Shown here: piece after piece, positions 8,267 through 16,279 of the stretch
Position numbering within the stretch: position 1 is the stretch's first letter
Layout: each line of letters begins with the position of its first letter
Origin: Actinomycetes bacterium
GTDB taxonomy: Bacteria > Actinomycetota > Actinomycetes > Streptosporangiales > Streptosporangiaceae
Direction: 5' to 3'
Assembly (NCBI GenBank): GCA_021792405.1
Contig: JAJYUU010000044.1
Coordinates: 1 to 35,145, forward strand
Length of the DNA stretch: 35,145 bases
Notes under the pieces: model-generated
Told to the model about the DNA's origin: nothing
Database searches by the model: none
What the model saw: only the letters and a program-made list of their open reading frames with translations
Translations under genes and position numbers: made by a program

Positions 8267-8363
8267 GGCCACCGGGGCGGACGTCCGGGTTCGCGCTGAC
8301 GGGTGCGGGCCGACTCCCAGCCGCCGCCCTCGTCCTGTCGGTGCTGTCGAGCACAATCTGGGT

Positions 8364-10061
8364 GTGCGGATAGCGCTGGTTCCCGGCCGCGGCCCAGCCG
8401 GTCTGCTGGCCCGGCTCCGGGATGACGGGACACCGTACGGCCCGCCGGATCAGGTACCGGACCTGGCGGAGGCAGTCGCGGCCGCGGAGCGAGCGGGCGA
8501 TGTCAGGTGGGTCTGGCAGTCGACTCAGCTGCTGTACCCGGCGCTGCTGAAGGCAGCGGTGCGGGTGGCCCGGTGTCACGACACCGAACTTGCCGGATCG
8601 CTGCTGGCGACACGTGACAGCCCGGTGAGACCGCAGTCGGCCTTCGCTGCGGTCTCACCGTCGGCTGCGTCGCGGCCGATGGAACTGCCATTTGAGCCGG
8701 GCAGTGATGCCCTCGCCGACCAGCGTCGTGAAATGGCAGCCCTGATCGGTACCCACGCCGATCAGCTGCGCCGCATCAGCGCCGATACCGATCCGGCCAG
8801 GTTCGGCCTGCTCGTGGCAGCCGAGTCGGCAGGCGGTTTGGCGGCAGCGGAAATGAGCGCAGCCGGGCTGCCCTGGCGGGCAGACATCCACGACCGGCTG
8901 CTCACCGAACTGCTCGGCCCGCGCCCGCCAGCAGCTGCCGGATCGCAGCTGCGCCCCGCCCGCCTGGCCGAGCTGGCGGCTGACATCTCCCGTGCCCTCG
9001 GCGCGGTCAGGCCGGTCAACCCCGACTCGCCCGCGCAGCTGCTTCGCGCGCTGGCGGCGAGCGGCATCAGGGTACGATCCACCAGGTCGGCCGAGCTGCG
9101 GCAGGTCGATCATCCGGTCATCAGCCTGCTCCTGCAATACAAGGAGCTGGCCAGGCTGCATGCAGCCAACGGATGGTCCTGGCTGGACAGCTGGGTAGCA
9201 GACGGCCGGTTCCGGCCCGAGTACGTCGTGGGCGGCGTGGTCTCCGGCCGCTGGGCTTCCCGTGGTGGCGGTGCATTGCAGATACCTAAGCTTTTGCGCA
9301 AGGCGGTCGTCGCCGATCCCGGCTGGGTGCTCGTGGTCGCCGACGCCGCGCAGCTTGAACCCCGGGTGCTCGCGGCGCTGGCCGGAGACTCGGCGTTCGC
9401 CCGGGCGGCGAACGCCGATGACCTGTATTCCGCGGTGGCGGCGGCGATCGGCGCGGACCGGGCCAAGGCCAAGGTTGCCCTGCTGTCCGCCATGTATGGC
9501 GGCACCGGCGGCGACCGCGGGCAATCGCTGGCATTGTTGCGCCGGCGCTTCCCGGACGCGTCCGCTTTCGTGGAGAGCGCGGCCAGGGCAGGCCAAGAGG
9601 GCAGAGTCGTCAGGTCTGTTCTCGGGCGGGCTTGCCCGCCGCCGTCAGCGGCATGGCGGACGCTGACCAGCGAGGCGGCCGACCCGGAGCAGCAGCGTGA
9701 CCCGGCGGCGGCGGCCGCGGCCCGTTCTCGCGGGCGGTTCACCCGCAACTTCGTGGTCCAGGCGAGCGCAGCGGACTGGGCCCTGGTGCTGCTTGCCCTG
9801 CTGCGCATCCGGCTCGCCGCGATCACCAGTGCGGCGGCGGGCGGCGCCGCGGCGCTGGGCGGCGGCGCGGCCGGACGCCCGCAGCTTGTCTTCTTCCAGC
9901 ATGACGAGGTCATCGTGCATTGCCCTGCCAGCCTCGCGGCTGAGGTAGCCGCAGCTATCGGGATGGCTGCGACAGGCGCCACTCAACTCGTCTTCGGGGC
10001 GACCGCGGTGAGCTTCCCCATGACGATCGCGGTCGTCAGCTGCTACGCCGACGCGAAGTGA
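8364..10061 (+). CDS. Bifunctional 3'-5' exonuclease/DNA polymerase, actinobacterial PolA-like
   Basis: A 565-residue family A DNA polymerase of the short actinobacterial type. The polymerase motifs are all recognisable: motif A as VVADAAQLEPRVLAAL (equivalent of DYSQIELR), motif B as DRAKAKVALLSAMYGG, and motif C as FFQHDEVIVHCP with the HDE triad residues. Before them are LQYKELARLHAANGWSWLDS and SGRWASRGGGALQIPKLLRK. The N-terminal region (RWVWQSTQLLYPALLK, RVARCHDTELAGSLL) corresponds to the exonuclease-like domain, whose catalytic acids look incomplete, so exonuclease activity is doubtful. The frame is open back to 7668, but family members begin with VRIALVPG-like sequence, so GTG 8364 is chosen. 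It probably serves in repair or gap filling. A 14-bp perfect hairpin lies in the domain linker. Confidence 0.85.
   Translation: MRIALVPGRGPAGLLARLRDDGTPYGPPDQVPDLAEAVAAAERAGDVRWVWQSTQLLYPALLKAAVRVARCHDTELAGSLLATRDSPVRPQSAFAAVSPSAASRPMELPFEPGSDALADQRREMAALIGTHADQLRRISADTDPARFGLLVAAESAGGLAAAEMSAAGLPWRADIHDRLLTELLGPRPPAAAGSQLRPARLAELAADISRALGAVRPVNPDSPAQLLRALAASGIRVRSTRSAELRQVDHPVISLLLQYKELARLHAANGWSWLDSWVADGRFRPEYVVGGVVSGRWASRGGGALQIPKLLRKAVVADPGWVLVVADAAQLEPRVLAALAGDSAFARAANADDLYSAVAAAIGADRAKAKVALLSAMYGGTGGDRGQSLALLRRRFPDASAFVESAARAGQEGRVVRSVLGRACPPPSAAWRTLTSEAADPEQQRDPAAAAAARSRGRFTRNFVVQASAADWALVLLALLRIRLAAITSAAAGGAAALGGGAAGRPQLVFFQHDEVIVHCPASLAAEVAAAIGMAATGATQLVFGATAVSFPMTIAVVSCYADAK
8623..8660 (+). 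repeat. Perfect 14-bp inverted repeat within the polymerase gene
   Basis: CGGTGAGACCGCAG at 8623-8636 and CTGCGGTCTCACCG at 8647-8660 are exact reverse complements separated by ten bases. It falls in the linker between the exonuclease-like and polymerase domains. Confidence 0.85.
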
Positions 10062-10214
10062 CGGCGTTCCGGCCGGCAGACGAGGCAGGCCGTGGCGTCA
10101 GTTCGCGGCCGCCGGAATCAGTTCGCGGCGCTGTGATAGGCAGGCATCATGCGTCCTTTCGAGTGCACGCTGCCTGAATTGGGTTCACCGACGGACCACG
10201 GACACTGACGCACG

Positions 10215-10649
10215 ATGACAACCGAAGTGACGGTGCGCGGGATCACGATCCCGCCGGATGAGCTTTCCTGGCGGTTCTCCCGGTCCTCCGGGCCCGGGGG
10301 TCAGTCCGTCAACACCACCGACAGCCAGGCCGAGCTTTCCTTCGACCTCGCTGGCACGGTTGCGCTGCCGCCGGTTCTGAGGGATCGCGCGCTGGGCGCG
10401 CTGTCCGGCCGGCTGTCCAGGGGCGTTCTGACGGTGGCAGCCAGCGAGTACAAGTCACAGTTGCGCAACCGGGAAGCTGCTGCCGCCAGGCTGAGCGCGC
10501 TGCTGACGCAGGCTACGGCACCGCCGCGGCCCCCGCGACGGCCAACCCGCCCGACGCGAGCCTCAGTGGCGCGGCGCCTGGCTGACAAACAGCGCCGGGC
10601 GCGGCTCAAGCGGCTGCGCGGCAACCGGGCTGGCGGCGGAGAGGATTGA
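10215..10649 (+). CDS. arfB: Peptidyl-tRNA hydrolase ArfB (YaeJ family), ribosome rescue
   Basis: A 144-residue class-I release-factor-like protein without the stop-codon recognition domain. It carries the GGQ catalytic motif in RSSGPGGQSVNTTDSQAEL (GGQ at 28-30), and a long basic C-terminal tail (about residues 104-139: PPRPPRRPTRPTRASVARRL and on to KQRRARLKRLRGNR), which in this family enters the empty mRNA channel of stalled ribosomes. The expected activity is hydrolysis of peptidyl-tRNA on non-stop complexes. Start at ATG 10215; MTTEVTVRGITIPPDELSW agrees with homologues. It is 93 bases upstream of the erm gene on the same strand. An alternative reading as a full release factor is excluded by length. 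Confidence 0.93.
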   Translation: MTTEVTVRGITIPPDELSWRFSRSSGPGGQSVNTTDSQAELSFDLAGTVALPPVLRDRALGALSGRLSRGVLTVAASEYKSQLRNREAAAARLSALLTQATAPPRPPRRPTRPTRASVARRLADKQRRARLKRLRGNRAGGGED

Positions 10650-10742
10650 CCGGAGGCGGCCGCGAAGCGCACGCGGCGCGCGCCGGAGCAGTTGCCGGGT
10701 GCGCCGTCCGCCCCGTGCGGTCACCATCGCTAACCTGGACTG

Positions 10743-11708
10743 ATGAATTCGGCGCCTGGCCAGGACCGCAGCGGTGCAACCGCCCGTTCCTCCCGCCGCC
10801 GGGCTGCCTCCGCAGCCCGGCCCGTTCCGGCAGCCAGCAGGCGGCAGGCGCATGGTGGCGGCAGGGGCGCGCGCAGCGAGGCTGACCGGCGGCGCCGCGA
10901 ACTCTCGCAGAACTACTTGCGCAGCCCGGAGGCTGCCCGGCAGTTCCTCAAGATGGTGCATCTCGACCCGGATGGCCTCTGCATCGAAGTCGGGGCGGGT
11001 GACGGCATCCTGACGGCGCGGCTTGCTGCCATGGCGGGGGAGGTGATCGCCTACGAGATTGATCCGGCGCTGGCCGGCCGCCTCATGGCCAGGGTCGGTG
11101 ATCGCCGGAACGTCCGTGTCAAGACGGGGGATTTCCTTGCCGCCCGCCCGCCGGGTCGCCCTTTCCAGGTAGTGGGGAACGCGCCCTTCTCGCTGACATC
11201 CCCGATCATCGACTGGTGCCTGCGGGCTTCCCGGATGACGACGGCGACGCTGATCACGCAGCTTGAGTACGCCCGCAAGCGGACGGGCGGGTACGGCCGG
11301 TGGAGCCAGCTGACGGTCAGCACCTGGCCGCAGGTTCGGTGGGAGCTGCTAGGGACTATCGCCCGGACAGAGTTCCGGCCGGTGCCGCGGGTAGACGCGG
11401 CCATCGTGCGGCTCGGGCGCCGACCGGAACCCCTAGTCGACCGGGCGCGGCTGGCGGCCTACCGGCGGATGGTACAGACGGGATTCTCGGGTGTCGGCGG
11501 TTCGGTGCAGGCATCGCTAAGGCGGGTGTACCCGGCGGAGACTGTGGCGGCGGCGTGCGGCGCGGCCGGGGTAGACCGCCGCGCGGTCGTCGGTTACGTC
11601 AGTCCAGATCAATGGGTGCGGATATTTGCCGAGCTGGACACGGGTTCGCGGGCCCGGCCGGACGTCAGTGACGCGGCCAGGCCACCAGCGGGCCGCAAGA
11701 CGCGGTAA
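10743..11708 (+). CDS. ErmE-like 23S rRNA (adenine-N6) methyltransferase
   Basis: Predicted to methylate the 23S rRNA adenine of the macrolide/lincosamide/streptogramin B site (A2058 in E. coli numbering). The 321-residue protein has an Arg/Ala-rich N-terminal extension (1-50). It is followed by RRELSQNYLRSPEAARQF, the SAM loop IEVGAGDGILT (~81-91), YEIDP (~104-108), TGDFLA (~128-133) and the catalytic-loop motif GNAPFSLTS (~145-153). The region TATLITQLEYARKRTGGYGR and the C-terminal GVGGSVQASLRRVYP and GYVSPDQWVRIF align well, from memory, with ErmE of the erythromycin producer, so Erm is favoured over the housekeeping KsgA. ATG 10743 has no obvious Shine-Dalgarno sequence, so leaderless translation is possible. 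No macrolide cluster is in the window, suggesting intrinsic resistance. Confidence 0.88.
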   Translation: MNSAPGQDRSGATARSSRRRAASAARPVPAASRRQAHGGGRGARSEADRRRRELSQNYLRSPEAARQFLKMVHLDPDGLCIEVGAGDGILTARLAAMAGEVIAYEIDPALAGRLMARVGDRRNVRVKTGDFLAARPPGRPFQVVGNAPFSLTSPIIDWCLRASRMTTATLITQLEYARKRTGGYGRWSQLTVSTWPQVRWELLGTIARTEFRPVPRVDAAIVRLGRRPEPLVDRARLAAYRRMVQTGFSGVGGSVQASLRRVYPAETVAAACGAAGVDRRAVVGYVSPDQWVRIFAELDTGSRARPDVSDAARPPAGRKTR

Positions 11709-11753
11709 GCCGGCTGCGCCGCTGTCGGTGCCAGCTGCCGGTGCCAGTCGGCT
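11708..11753. terminator. Hairpin between convergent erm and cupin genes
   Basis: AGCCGGCTG at 11708-11716 pairs with CAGTCGGCT at 11745-11753 (eight Watson-Crick pairs and one G-T), enclosing a GC-rich 28-base loop with further pairing potential. It fills the 48-base gap between two convergent genes, as expected for a bidirectional terminator. Confidence 0.45.
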
Positions 11754-11756
11754 TGA

Positions 11757-12185
11757 TCACGGCGCCTTGGTGCCGGTACGACCGTAGTTGTCCTCCAGCC
11801 GGACCACGTCCTCGCGCCAGCCGGGCTGAGCAGTGGAAGCCTCGGCGAAGGTCAGGTCGGTGATCGCCGTGATGCGGTGCACGGTACGGGGCGGAAGGTG
11901 GATGGTGTCACCCGGCCCGAAATGCTGACTAGCCAGGTCGTCTGCTGATGCCCCGTACTCGATGAGCGCGGCACCGGACAGCACGCTCACGGTTTCCTCC
12001 TTCTGGAGGTGGTACTGCAGGCTCAGGGCATGGCCGGCCGTCACATGGATGATCTTGCCCACGTACTTGCCGTCGATGCCGGCGAAGATCACCTCGTGGC
12101 CCCAGGGCTTCTCCTGCCGCGGGGCCTGGTAGATCTCCGTAGCGGATGCCGGCCCGGCCTGGCTACTGTCCTGCGCTGGGGTCAC
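11757..12185 (-). CDS. Cupin-domain protein (mannose-6-phosphate isomerase type II-like)
   Basis: A 142-residue single-cupin protein. Visible features are QEKPWGHEVIFAGIDGKYVG, the metal-site motif in LSLQYHLQKEETVSVLSG (His and Glu of cupin motif 1) and GDTIHLPPRTVHRITA (motif 2, with its His). This arrangement resembles the C-terminal cupin of type II phosphomannose isomerase/GDP-mannose pyrophosphorylase proteins, so a sugar-phosphate isomerase or ligand-binding role is possible but unproven. The start is GTG 12185, preceded by GGAGG seven bases upstream; an upstream in-frame ATG at 12230 lacks such a site. The gene overlaps the 3' end of the aminotransferase gene by 23 bases, so the two are translated from one transcript. 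Confidence 0.8.
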   Translation of the reverse strand: MTPAQDSSQAGPASATEIYQAPRQEKPWGHEVIFAGIDGKYVGKIIHVTAGHALSLQYHLQKEETVSVLSGAALIEYGASADDLASQHFGPGDTIHLPPRTVHRITAITDLTFAEASTAQPGWREDVVRLEDNYGRTGTKAP

Positions 12186-13443
12186 GATGCCTCCTGCCTT
12201 CCACGACGCGCCCGCTCTGGCGCTGGGCAACGACCATCCTAGTTAGGCCGGCCGGCTCTCCGGCCGCTGGCGCTGTCAGCGGGCCGTCAAGCCTCGCAAG
12301 CCGGGCCGCGGCGTCCGCCAGGACTTCGTCTCGCTTGCAGAACGCGAACCGTACGTGGCTGCGACCTGCCGCCCGGTCGTCGTAGAACACCACGTTCGGT
12401 ACTGCGACGACACCACAGCGGTGCGGCAGTTCCCGGCAGAAGTCCAGCCCGTCGGTCTCACCCAGCGGAGCGATGTCCGTGGTGATGAAGTAGGTCCCGT
12501 GCGGGACGAAGACCTCGAAGCCAGCCGCCCGCAATCCGTCCGCGAGCAGGTCTCGCTTTCGGTGCAGGCTCGCGGCCAGGTCGGCGTAGAAGGCGTCCGG
12601 AAGCGCCAGCCCGGCAGCAATGGCGTACTGGAACGGGCCGCCGTTGACGTAGGTGAGGAACTGCTTGGCGGTCCGTACTGCGGTAACAAGATCGCGCGTT
12701 CCCGTGACCCATCCGATTTTCCAGCCGGTGAAGGAGAAGGTCTTGCCGCCCGAACTGATCGTCACAGTTCGCTCCCGCATGCCGGGCAGGGTCGAGATCG
12801 GAATGTGCTGGCCGTCGAACACCAGGTGCTCGTAGACCTCGTCGGCGACGACCAGCAGATCGTGCTCGACCGCCAGGCCGGCTATGGCGGTGAGCTCGTC
12901 GCGAGTCGCGACCATGCCGGTCGGGTTGTGCGGGGAATTGAGCAGGATCAACCGGGTGCGACTGGTAATCGCGGCGCGCAGGCGGTCCAGGTCGGGCCGG
13001 AAGCACGGTGGCCGCAGCGTGACCGGTACCCGCACGGCGCCGGCCATCGCGATGCATGCTGCGTAGGAGTCGTAATAGGGCTCGAAGGCGATTACCTCGT
13101 CACCGGGCTCGAGCAGGGCCAGCATCGCGGCCGCGATCCCTTCGGTAGCGCCGGCCGTGACCAGCACCTGCGTCTCCGGATCCAGATCCAGGCCGTAGAA
13201 GCGCTTCTGGTGCGCGGCCACCGCTGTCCGCAGCTCGGGGACGCCGGCGCCAGGCGGATACTGGTTGCCGCGCCCCGCGAGCACTGCCTCGGCGGCCGTC
13301 CTCGCGATCTCCGCTGGTCCGTCCGTGTCAGGAAACCCCTGGCCGAGGTTGATCGAGCCGGTTTCGACGGCCAGTGCGGACATCTCTGCGAAGATCGTCG
13401 TTCCCATCCCGGCCAGCGCGCTGTTGAGCAGTGGACGAGTCAT
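12163..13443 (-). CDS. Class I/II PLP-dependent aminotransferase (DapC/KAT-like)
   Basis: A 426-residue fold-type I aminotransferase. Motifs in order: INLGQGFPDTDGP (~31-43), NQYPPGAGVPELR (~60-72), VTAGATEGIAAA (~95-106), AFEPYYDSYAA (~119-129), NSPHNPTG (~169-176), VADEVYEHLVFD (~199-210) and the PLP lysine Lys234 in SSGGKTFSFTGWKIGW. The pattern matches the group containing kynurenine/methionine aminotransferases and mycobacterial N-succinyldiaminopimelate aminotransferase (DapC); the substrate cannot be fixed from sequence. Start at ATG 13443 because GGAAGG lies seven bases upstream; ATGs at 13449 and 13488 are in frame but less well placed. The cupin gene follows with overlap. Confidence 0.88.
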   Translation of the reverse strand: MTRPLLNSALAGMGTTIFAEMSALAVETGSINLGQGFPDTDGPAEIARTAAEAVLAGRGNQYPPGAGVPELRTAVAAHQKRFYGLDLDPETQVLVTAGATEGIAAAMLALLEPGDEVIAFEPYYDSYAACIAMAGAVRVPVTLRPPCFRPDLDRLRAAITSRTRLILLNSPHNPTGMVATRDELTAIAGLAVEHDLLVVADEVYEHLVFDGQHIPISTLPGMRERTVTISSGGKTFSFTGWKIGWVTGTRDLVTAVRTAKQFLTYVNGGPFQYAIAAGLALPDAFYADLAASLHRKRDLLADGLRAAGFEVFVPHGTYFITTDIAPLGETDGLDFCRELPHRCGVVAVPNVVFYDDRAAGRSHVRFAFCKRDEVLADAAARLARLDGPLTAPAAGEPAGLTRMVVAQRQSGRVVEGRRHRDPSAGQ

Positions 13444-13956
13444 CGGCATGCCTTCCGCCATCGGGCCGGCCATCGCGGGGTGCCGCATGTCGCGCGGCGG
13501 CCGGCACCGCCCGACGCCGTGACGATACCGTCCTTGGCTGCAGTCGGCGGCGCTGCTGTCGCTTCCGCACGCGCCCGCCGCGATCGGGGGCGCTTGCGGC
13601 TGCTACCGCAGGTCCGGCTGATACGAATGTGATTTTCGGTTGATGTGCCGATAGTTATTGCAATTAGGACGTTACCGATCGGTCAAGGCGATAGCCACCA
13701 TGAAGGTAATCGGATGGCTTACCAGACAGCTATCAGATGATGGCCTCTAGAATATTGATGCCGGTTAACCGCGATTTAGGCCAAGAGTGCAGAGTGCGGG
13801 TCGGCTGGTCGTCTTGCCCGCTTGCCGGGACTTGCGACATGCCCGAACATGCCGACATGCGTGAGGGGCGACCCCGGCGAACCGGGGCCGCCCCCTTGCC
13901 GTCATGCAGAGCTTGCCGCTATGCGTGCGGTGACCGGCCGACTCGGCCGGATCTGG
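13444..13956. other. Intergenic region upstream of the aminotransferase gene
   Basis: About 500 bases without a supported gene, markedly richer in A and T around 13620-13790. It should contain the aminotransferase promoter: on the minus strand a TTGACC box near 13680-13685 overlaps the 10-base palindrome ACCGATCGGT (13674-13683), which could be an operator. A second palindrome CGGTTAACCG is at 13762-13771. The hairpin at 13865-13894 is listed separately. Confidence 0.45.
13865..13894 (-). terminator. GC-rich hairpin downstream of the cold-shock gene
   Basis: A stem of 12 pairs with one mismatch and a CGAA tetraloop (GGGGCGACCCCGG pairs with CCGGGGCCGCCCC). It begins about 60 bases beyond the cold-shock gene stop as read on the minus strand. 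No U tract follows. Confidence 0.65.
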
Positions 13957-14160
13957 TCAGAGCGGTCGGACCTGCTCAGCCTGGGGGCCCTTGGCGCCCT
14001 GGCCTGCGGTGAACTCGACTCGCTGGTTCTCTTGAAGGCTGCGGAAGCCATCAACCTGAATCGCGGAGTGGTGCACGAAGACGTCGGCGCTGCCGTCGTC
14101 CGGGGCGATGAACCCGTAGCCCTTGTCGGCGTTGAACCACTTCACGGTGCCCTGAGGCAT
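13957..14160 (-). CDS. Cold-shock protein (CspA family)
   Basis: A 67-residue single cold-shock domain, [18 protein letters not shown], with RNP1 at KGYGFI (13-18) and RNP2 at VFVHHS (27-32). It ends in [16 protein letters not shown], the typical end of streptomycete Csp proteins. It binds single-stranded RNA and DNA and acts as an RNA chaperone. The start is the ATG at 14160, preceded by AGGAGAAGG; an upstream extension of the frame lacks family similarity. It is transcribed alone with a leader of roughly 115 bases (see promoter and hairpin entries), which fits the long structured leaders of cold-shock mRNAs. Confidence 0.95.
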   Translation of the reverse strand: MPQGTVKWFNADKGYGFIAPDDGSADVFVHHSAIQVDGFRSLQENQRVEFTAGQGAKGPQAEQVRPL

Positions 14161-14184
14161 GTGCCTTCTCCTACTGGGTGATCT

Positions 14185-14210
14185 CCGGGATCCACGGACG
14201 AGGATCCTGG
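14185..14210 (-). promoter_or_regulatory. Hairpin in the cold-shock gene leader
   Basis: CCGGGATCC at 14185-14193 and GGATCCTGG at 14202-14210 form a stem of eight pairs out of nine around eight bases. It ends about 25 bases before the start codon and could act as a temperature-sensitive leader structure, but this is inference. Confidence 0.5.
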
Positions 14211-14283
14211 GTCGCCACGACATCAGGCGCCGCCGCCGGGCGAGACATCTTGCCCAGCGATCGCCGGCCTGCGTCGCGTACGC

Positions 14284-14311
14284 AAAATACGAATGCAACC
14301 ACATCTATCAA
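14284..14311 (-). promoter_or_regulatory. Candidate sigma-70-type promoter for the cold-shock gene
   Basis: On the minus strand TTGATA (14311-14306) and TATTTT (14289-14284) are separated by 16 bases, close to the housekeeping consensus. Transcription would start near 14277, giving a leader of about 117 bases. The rest of the gap up to 14599 is comparatively AT-rich and holds no gene I can support. Confidence 0.5.
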
Positions 14312-14599
14312 ACACCATCCGGCCGACAGGTGTATCAGGGTCCGGCCTAGTTAGCGATATGACCGGCGCGACAGGCTGACAAGCTGTCCGGCAATTCCGG
14401 ATTGGTCGGGGGCGACAGGATGCTCGCTCTGGACAATAACGCTAGAACGTAATTTAGGGTGAATTACGAATTAAAGTCCAAGTAGCGCTCGATGGATGGC
14501 ATCGGCATCCGGTGATGTACAAAGCGGTTCGAACTTCGCATAATGCAGCCCAGGGTTCAGGCGCACAGGGTACAGGCTGGGCACTTGCAGGCGCCGCAC

Positions 14600-15973
14600 C
14601 TAGCCGCTACCTGCCCGCCGCGCTCGGTGCCCGGCCGTGGCCGTTCGGTACTCCGCCGTGGCCGTTGCGTGCTCGACGATCGGCGCCGGGTAGCCGCATG
14701 CCCGCCGTGCGTCCGCGGGCGGGTCGTGAATTCGGTCCGGTGGCAGACCGGCCAGTTCCGGCAGGTACTTCCGCAGGTACTCGCCATCCGCATCGAACCG
14801 TTCGCTCTGCCGTATCGGGTTGAAGATCCGGTTCGGGTTCGTGTCGGTGCCGGTTCCGGCGACCCACTGCCAGTTCAGCTGATTGCAGGCCACGTCGCCG
14901 TCGGTCAGGGCACGCATGAAGTGGGCAGCGCCGGACCGCCAGTCCAGGTACAGGTCCTTGGTGAGGAATGACGCGACGATCATCCTGGCCCTGCCAGGCA
15001 TGTATCCCTCGGTAGCGAGCTGGCGCATCGCGGCATCCACGACCGGGTACCCAGTGCACCCGGCCTGCCAGGCCTGCAGCGCGTCCCGGTCGTCCCGCCA
15101 CTGGTCGCCCCGGCTCCGGAAATCCCGCCTTGCGGAGCCTGGCCATGCGGCCAGCATCTGGTGGAAGAAGTCGCGCCAGGCTAGCTGGCGCCGGAATTCC
15201 TCGCTGCCGGGCTGCCCGGCCAGTTGGGCGGCCACAGCGCGGGGCGAGAGACAGCCGAGGTGGAAATACGGCGACAGGCCCGAGACGTGGCCAGCCGCCA
15301 GCAGGTCGCGACCCGCTGCGTATCCGGCCAGCCCGCCAGCTTCGAAGGCCCGCAGCCTGGCGTTTGCCATGCGCTCGCCGCCGGGGGCGCGGGCTGGTGC
15401 CGGACACGCTGTGGTCAGCTCCGCGAGGGCGGGCAGCCGTCCCGGGTTGAGCCCGGCGGGCAACCTGATCCGGTCCGGCGTTGCCGCAATCGGTCGCACG
15501 GGCAGTTGCTGCCAGCGACGGTAGTACGGGCCGAAAACCTGATAGGCGCGACCGCCGGCGGGCGCCGGGTTACCGGGCTCCGCGACCGTGATACCAGGAT
15601 GCCGGACCACTTCGATGCGGTCCGCAGCCGCTCGAGCAGTCAGGCTGGCTAGCCGCCGCTGCGCGTAGCCGGAGTAGTCGTCGGCGACGTGGATTGCCGT
15701 GGCGCCGGACTCCCTGGCCAGTGCCAGCACGGCGGCTGGCCACCGGCCCCGCCGGATGACCAGCGAACCGCCGCGTAGCCGCAGGCTTTCGTCGAGGTCA
15801 GCCAGGGACTCGGTCAGGAACGCGAGCCTATTCGCGTGCGCGCTGAATCGGCTCACGATGTCGTCATCGATGACGAATGCAGGGACTACGGCGGGCGATG
15901 ACGCGGCCGCCGCCAGGGCGGGATTGTCCTGCAGGCGGAGGTCACGCGTGAAGACCGCCAGCGAAGTCCGCAT
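14600..15973 (-). CDS. phr: Deoxyribodipyrimidine photolyase (CPD photolyase)
   Basis: Light-dependent repair of cyclobutane pyrimidine dimers. The 457-residue protein starts TSLAVFTRDLRLQDNPALAA with the antenna-binding alpha/beta domain. It ends with the helical FAD domain: SGLSPYFHLGCLSPRAV, FRRQLAWRDFFHQML, TGYPVVDAAMRQLATEGYMP, RMIVASFLTKDLYLDWR and the signature CNQLNWQWVAGTGTDTNPNR followed by IFNPIRQSERFD. Class I bacterial CPD photolyases have this layout; a cryptochrome role cannot be formally excluded, but the N-rich FAD motif favours photolyase. Start at ATG 15973. The final 30 residues form an Ala/Thr/Arg-rich tail that is probably unstructured. It is transcribed divergently from the transglycosylase-like gene. 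Confidence 0.93.
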   Translation of the reverse strand: MRTSLAVFTRDLRLQDNPALAAAASSPAVVPAFVIDDDIVSRFSAHANRLAFLTESLADLDESLRLRGGSLVIRRGRWPAAVLALARESGATAIHVADDYSGYAQRRLASLTARAAADRIEVVRHPGITVAEPGNPAPAGGRAYQVFGPYYRRWQQLPVRPIAATPDRIRLPAGLNPGRLPALAELTTACPAPARAPGGERMANARLRAFEAGGLAGYAAGRDLLAAGHVSGLSPYFHLGCLSPRAVAAQLAGQPGSEEFRRQLAWRDFFHQMLAAWPGSARRDFRSRGDQWRDDRDALQAWQAGCTGYPVVDAAMRQLATEGYMPGRARMIVASFLTKDLYLDWRSGAAHFMRALTDGDVACNQLNWQWVAGTGTDTNPNRIFNPIRQSERFDADGEYLRKYLPELAGLPPDRIHDPPADARRACGYPAPIVEHATATAEYRTATAGHRARRAGSG

Positions 15974-16114
15974 CCCGGCACTCTAACGGCGCATGTCAGG
16001 CCCGCCGACTGCCGGCACGTTCGCCGGTCCATCCGGCCGCATATGTCCGAAAGAATCATAAATGATCCATTGGTGTTAGCCCATTCAATTTTGGGAATCA
16101 CGATCGGGTAAATA

Positions 16115-16130
16115 TGTGATTTAGATCATA
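16115..16130. promoter_or_regulatory. CRP-like binding site
   Basis: TGTGA-TTTAGA-TCATA, one mismatch from the TGTGA-N6-TCACA consensus of CRP/FNR-type regulators, with AT-rich flanks. It lies about 210 bases upstream of the transglycosylase-like start and about 140 bases upstream of the photolyase start. Confidence 0.4.
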
Positions 16131-16279
16131 GAGTTCTAATTCGATTTCGCGAGCAATTAGATAAGACATAAGGCAAAGTGTCCCTTCGACAGCACCCTGC
16201 GCGCCTGACGGCTGCCTCGTGAGCGGCGACGTCGCCCTGCACCCGCGACACGTCTGCGCGCTGCCGGCCGTCATTCCGG

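Noticed and set aside
7668-8363. Upstream extension of the polymerase frame to 7668
   Set aside because: The extension runs across the preceding gene in another frame and has no similarity to polymerases, which start near the GTG at 8364.
10646-10885. Possible leader peptide for the erm gene starting at TTG 10646
   Set aside because: It runs well past the erm start and lacks the short length, good start and attenuator hairpins of known erm leaders.
14500-14550. tRNA-like GGTTCGAA motif
   Set aside because: The flanking bases do not form a T-arm and no cloverleaf can be completed.
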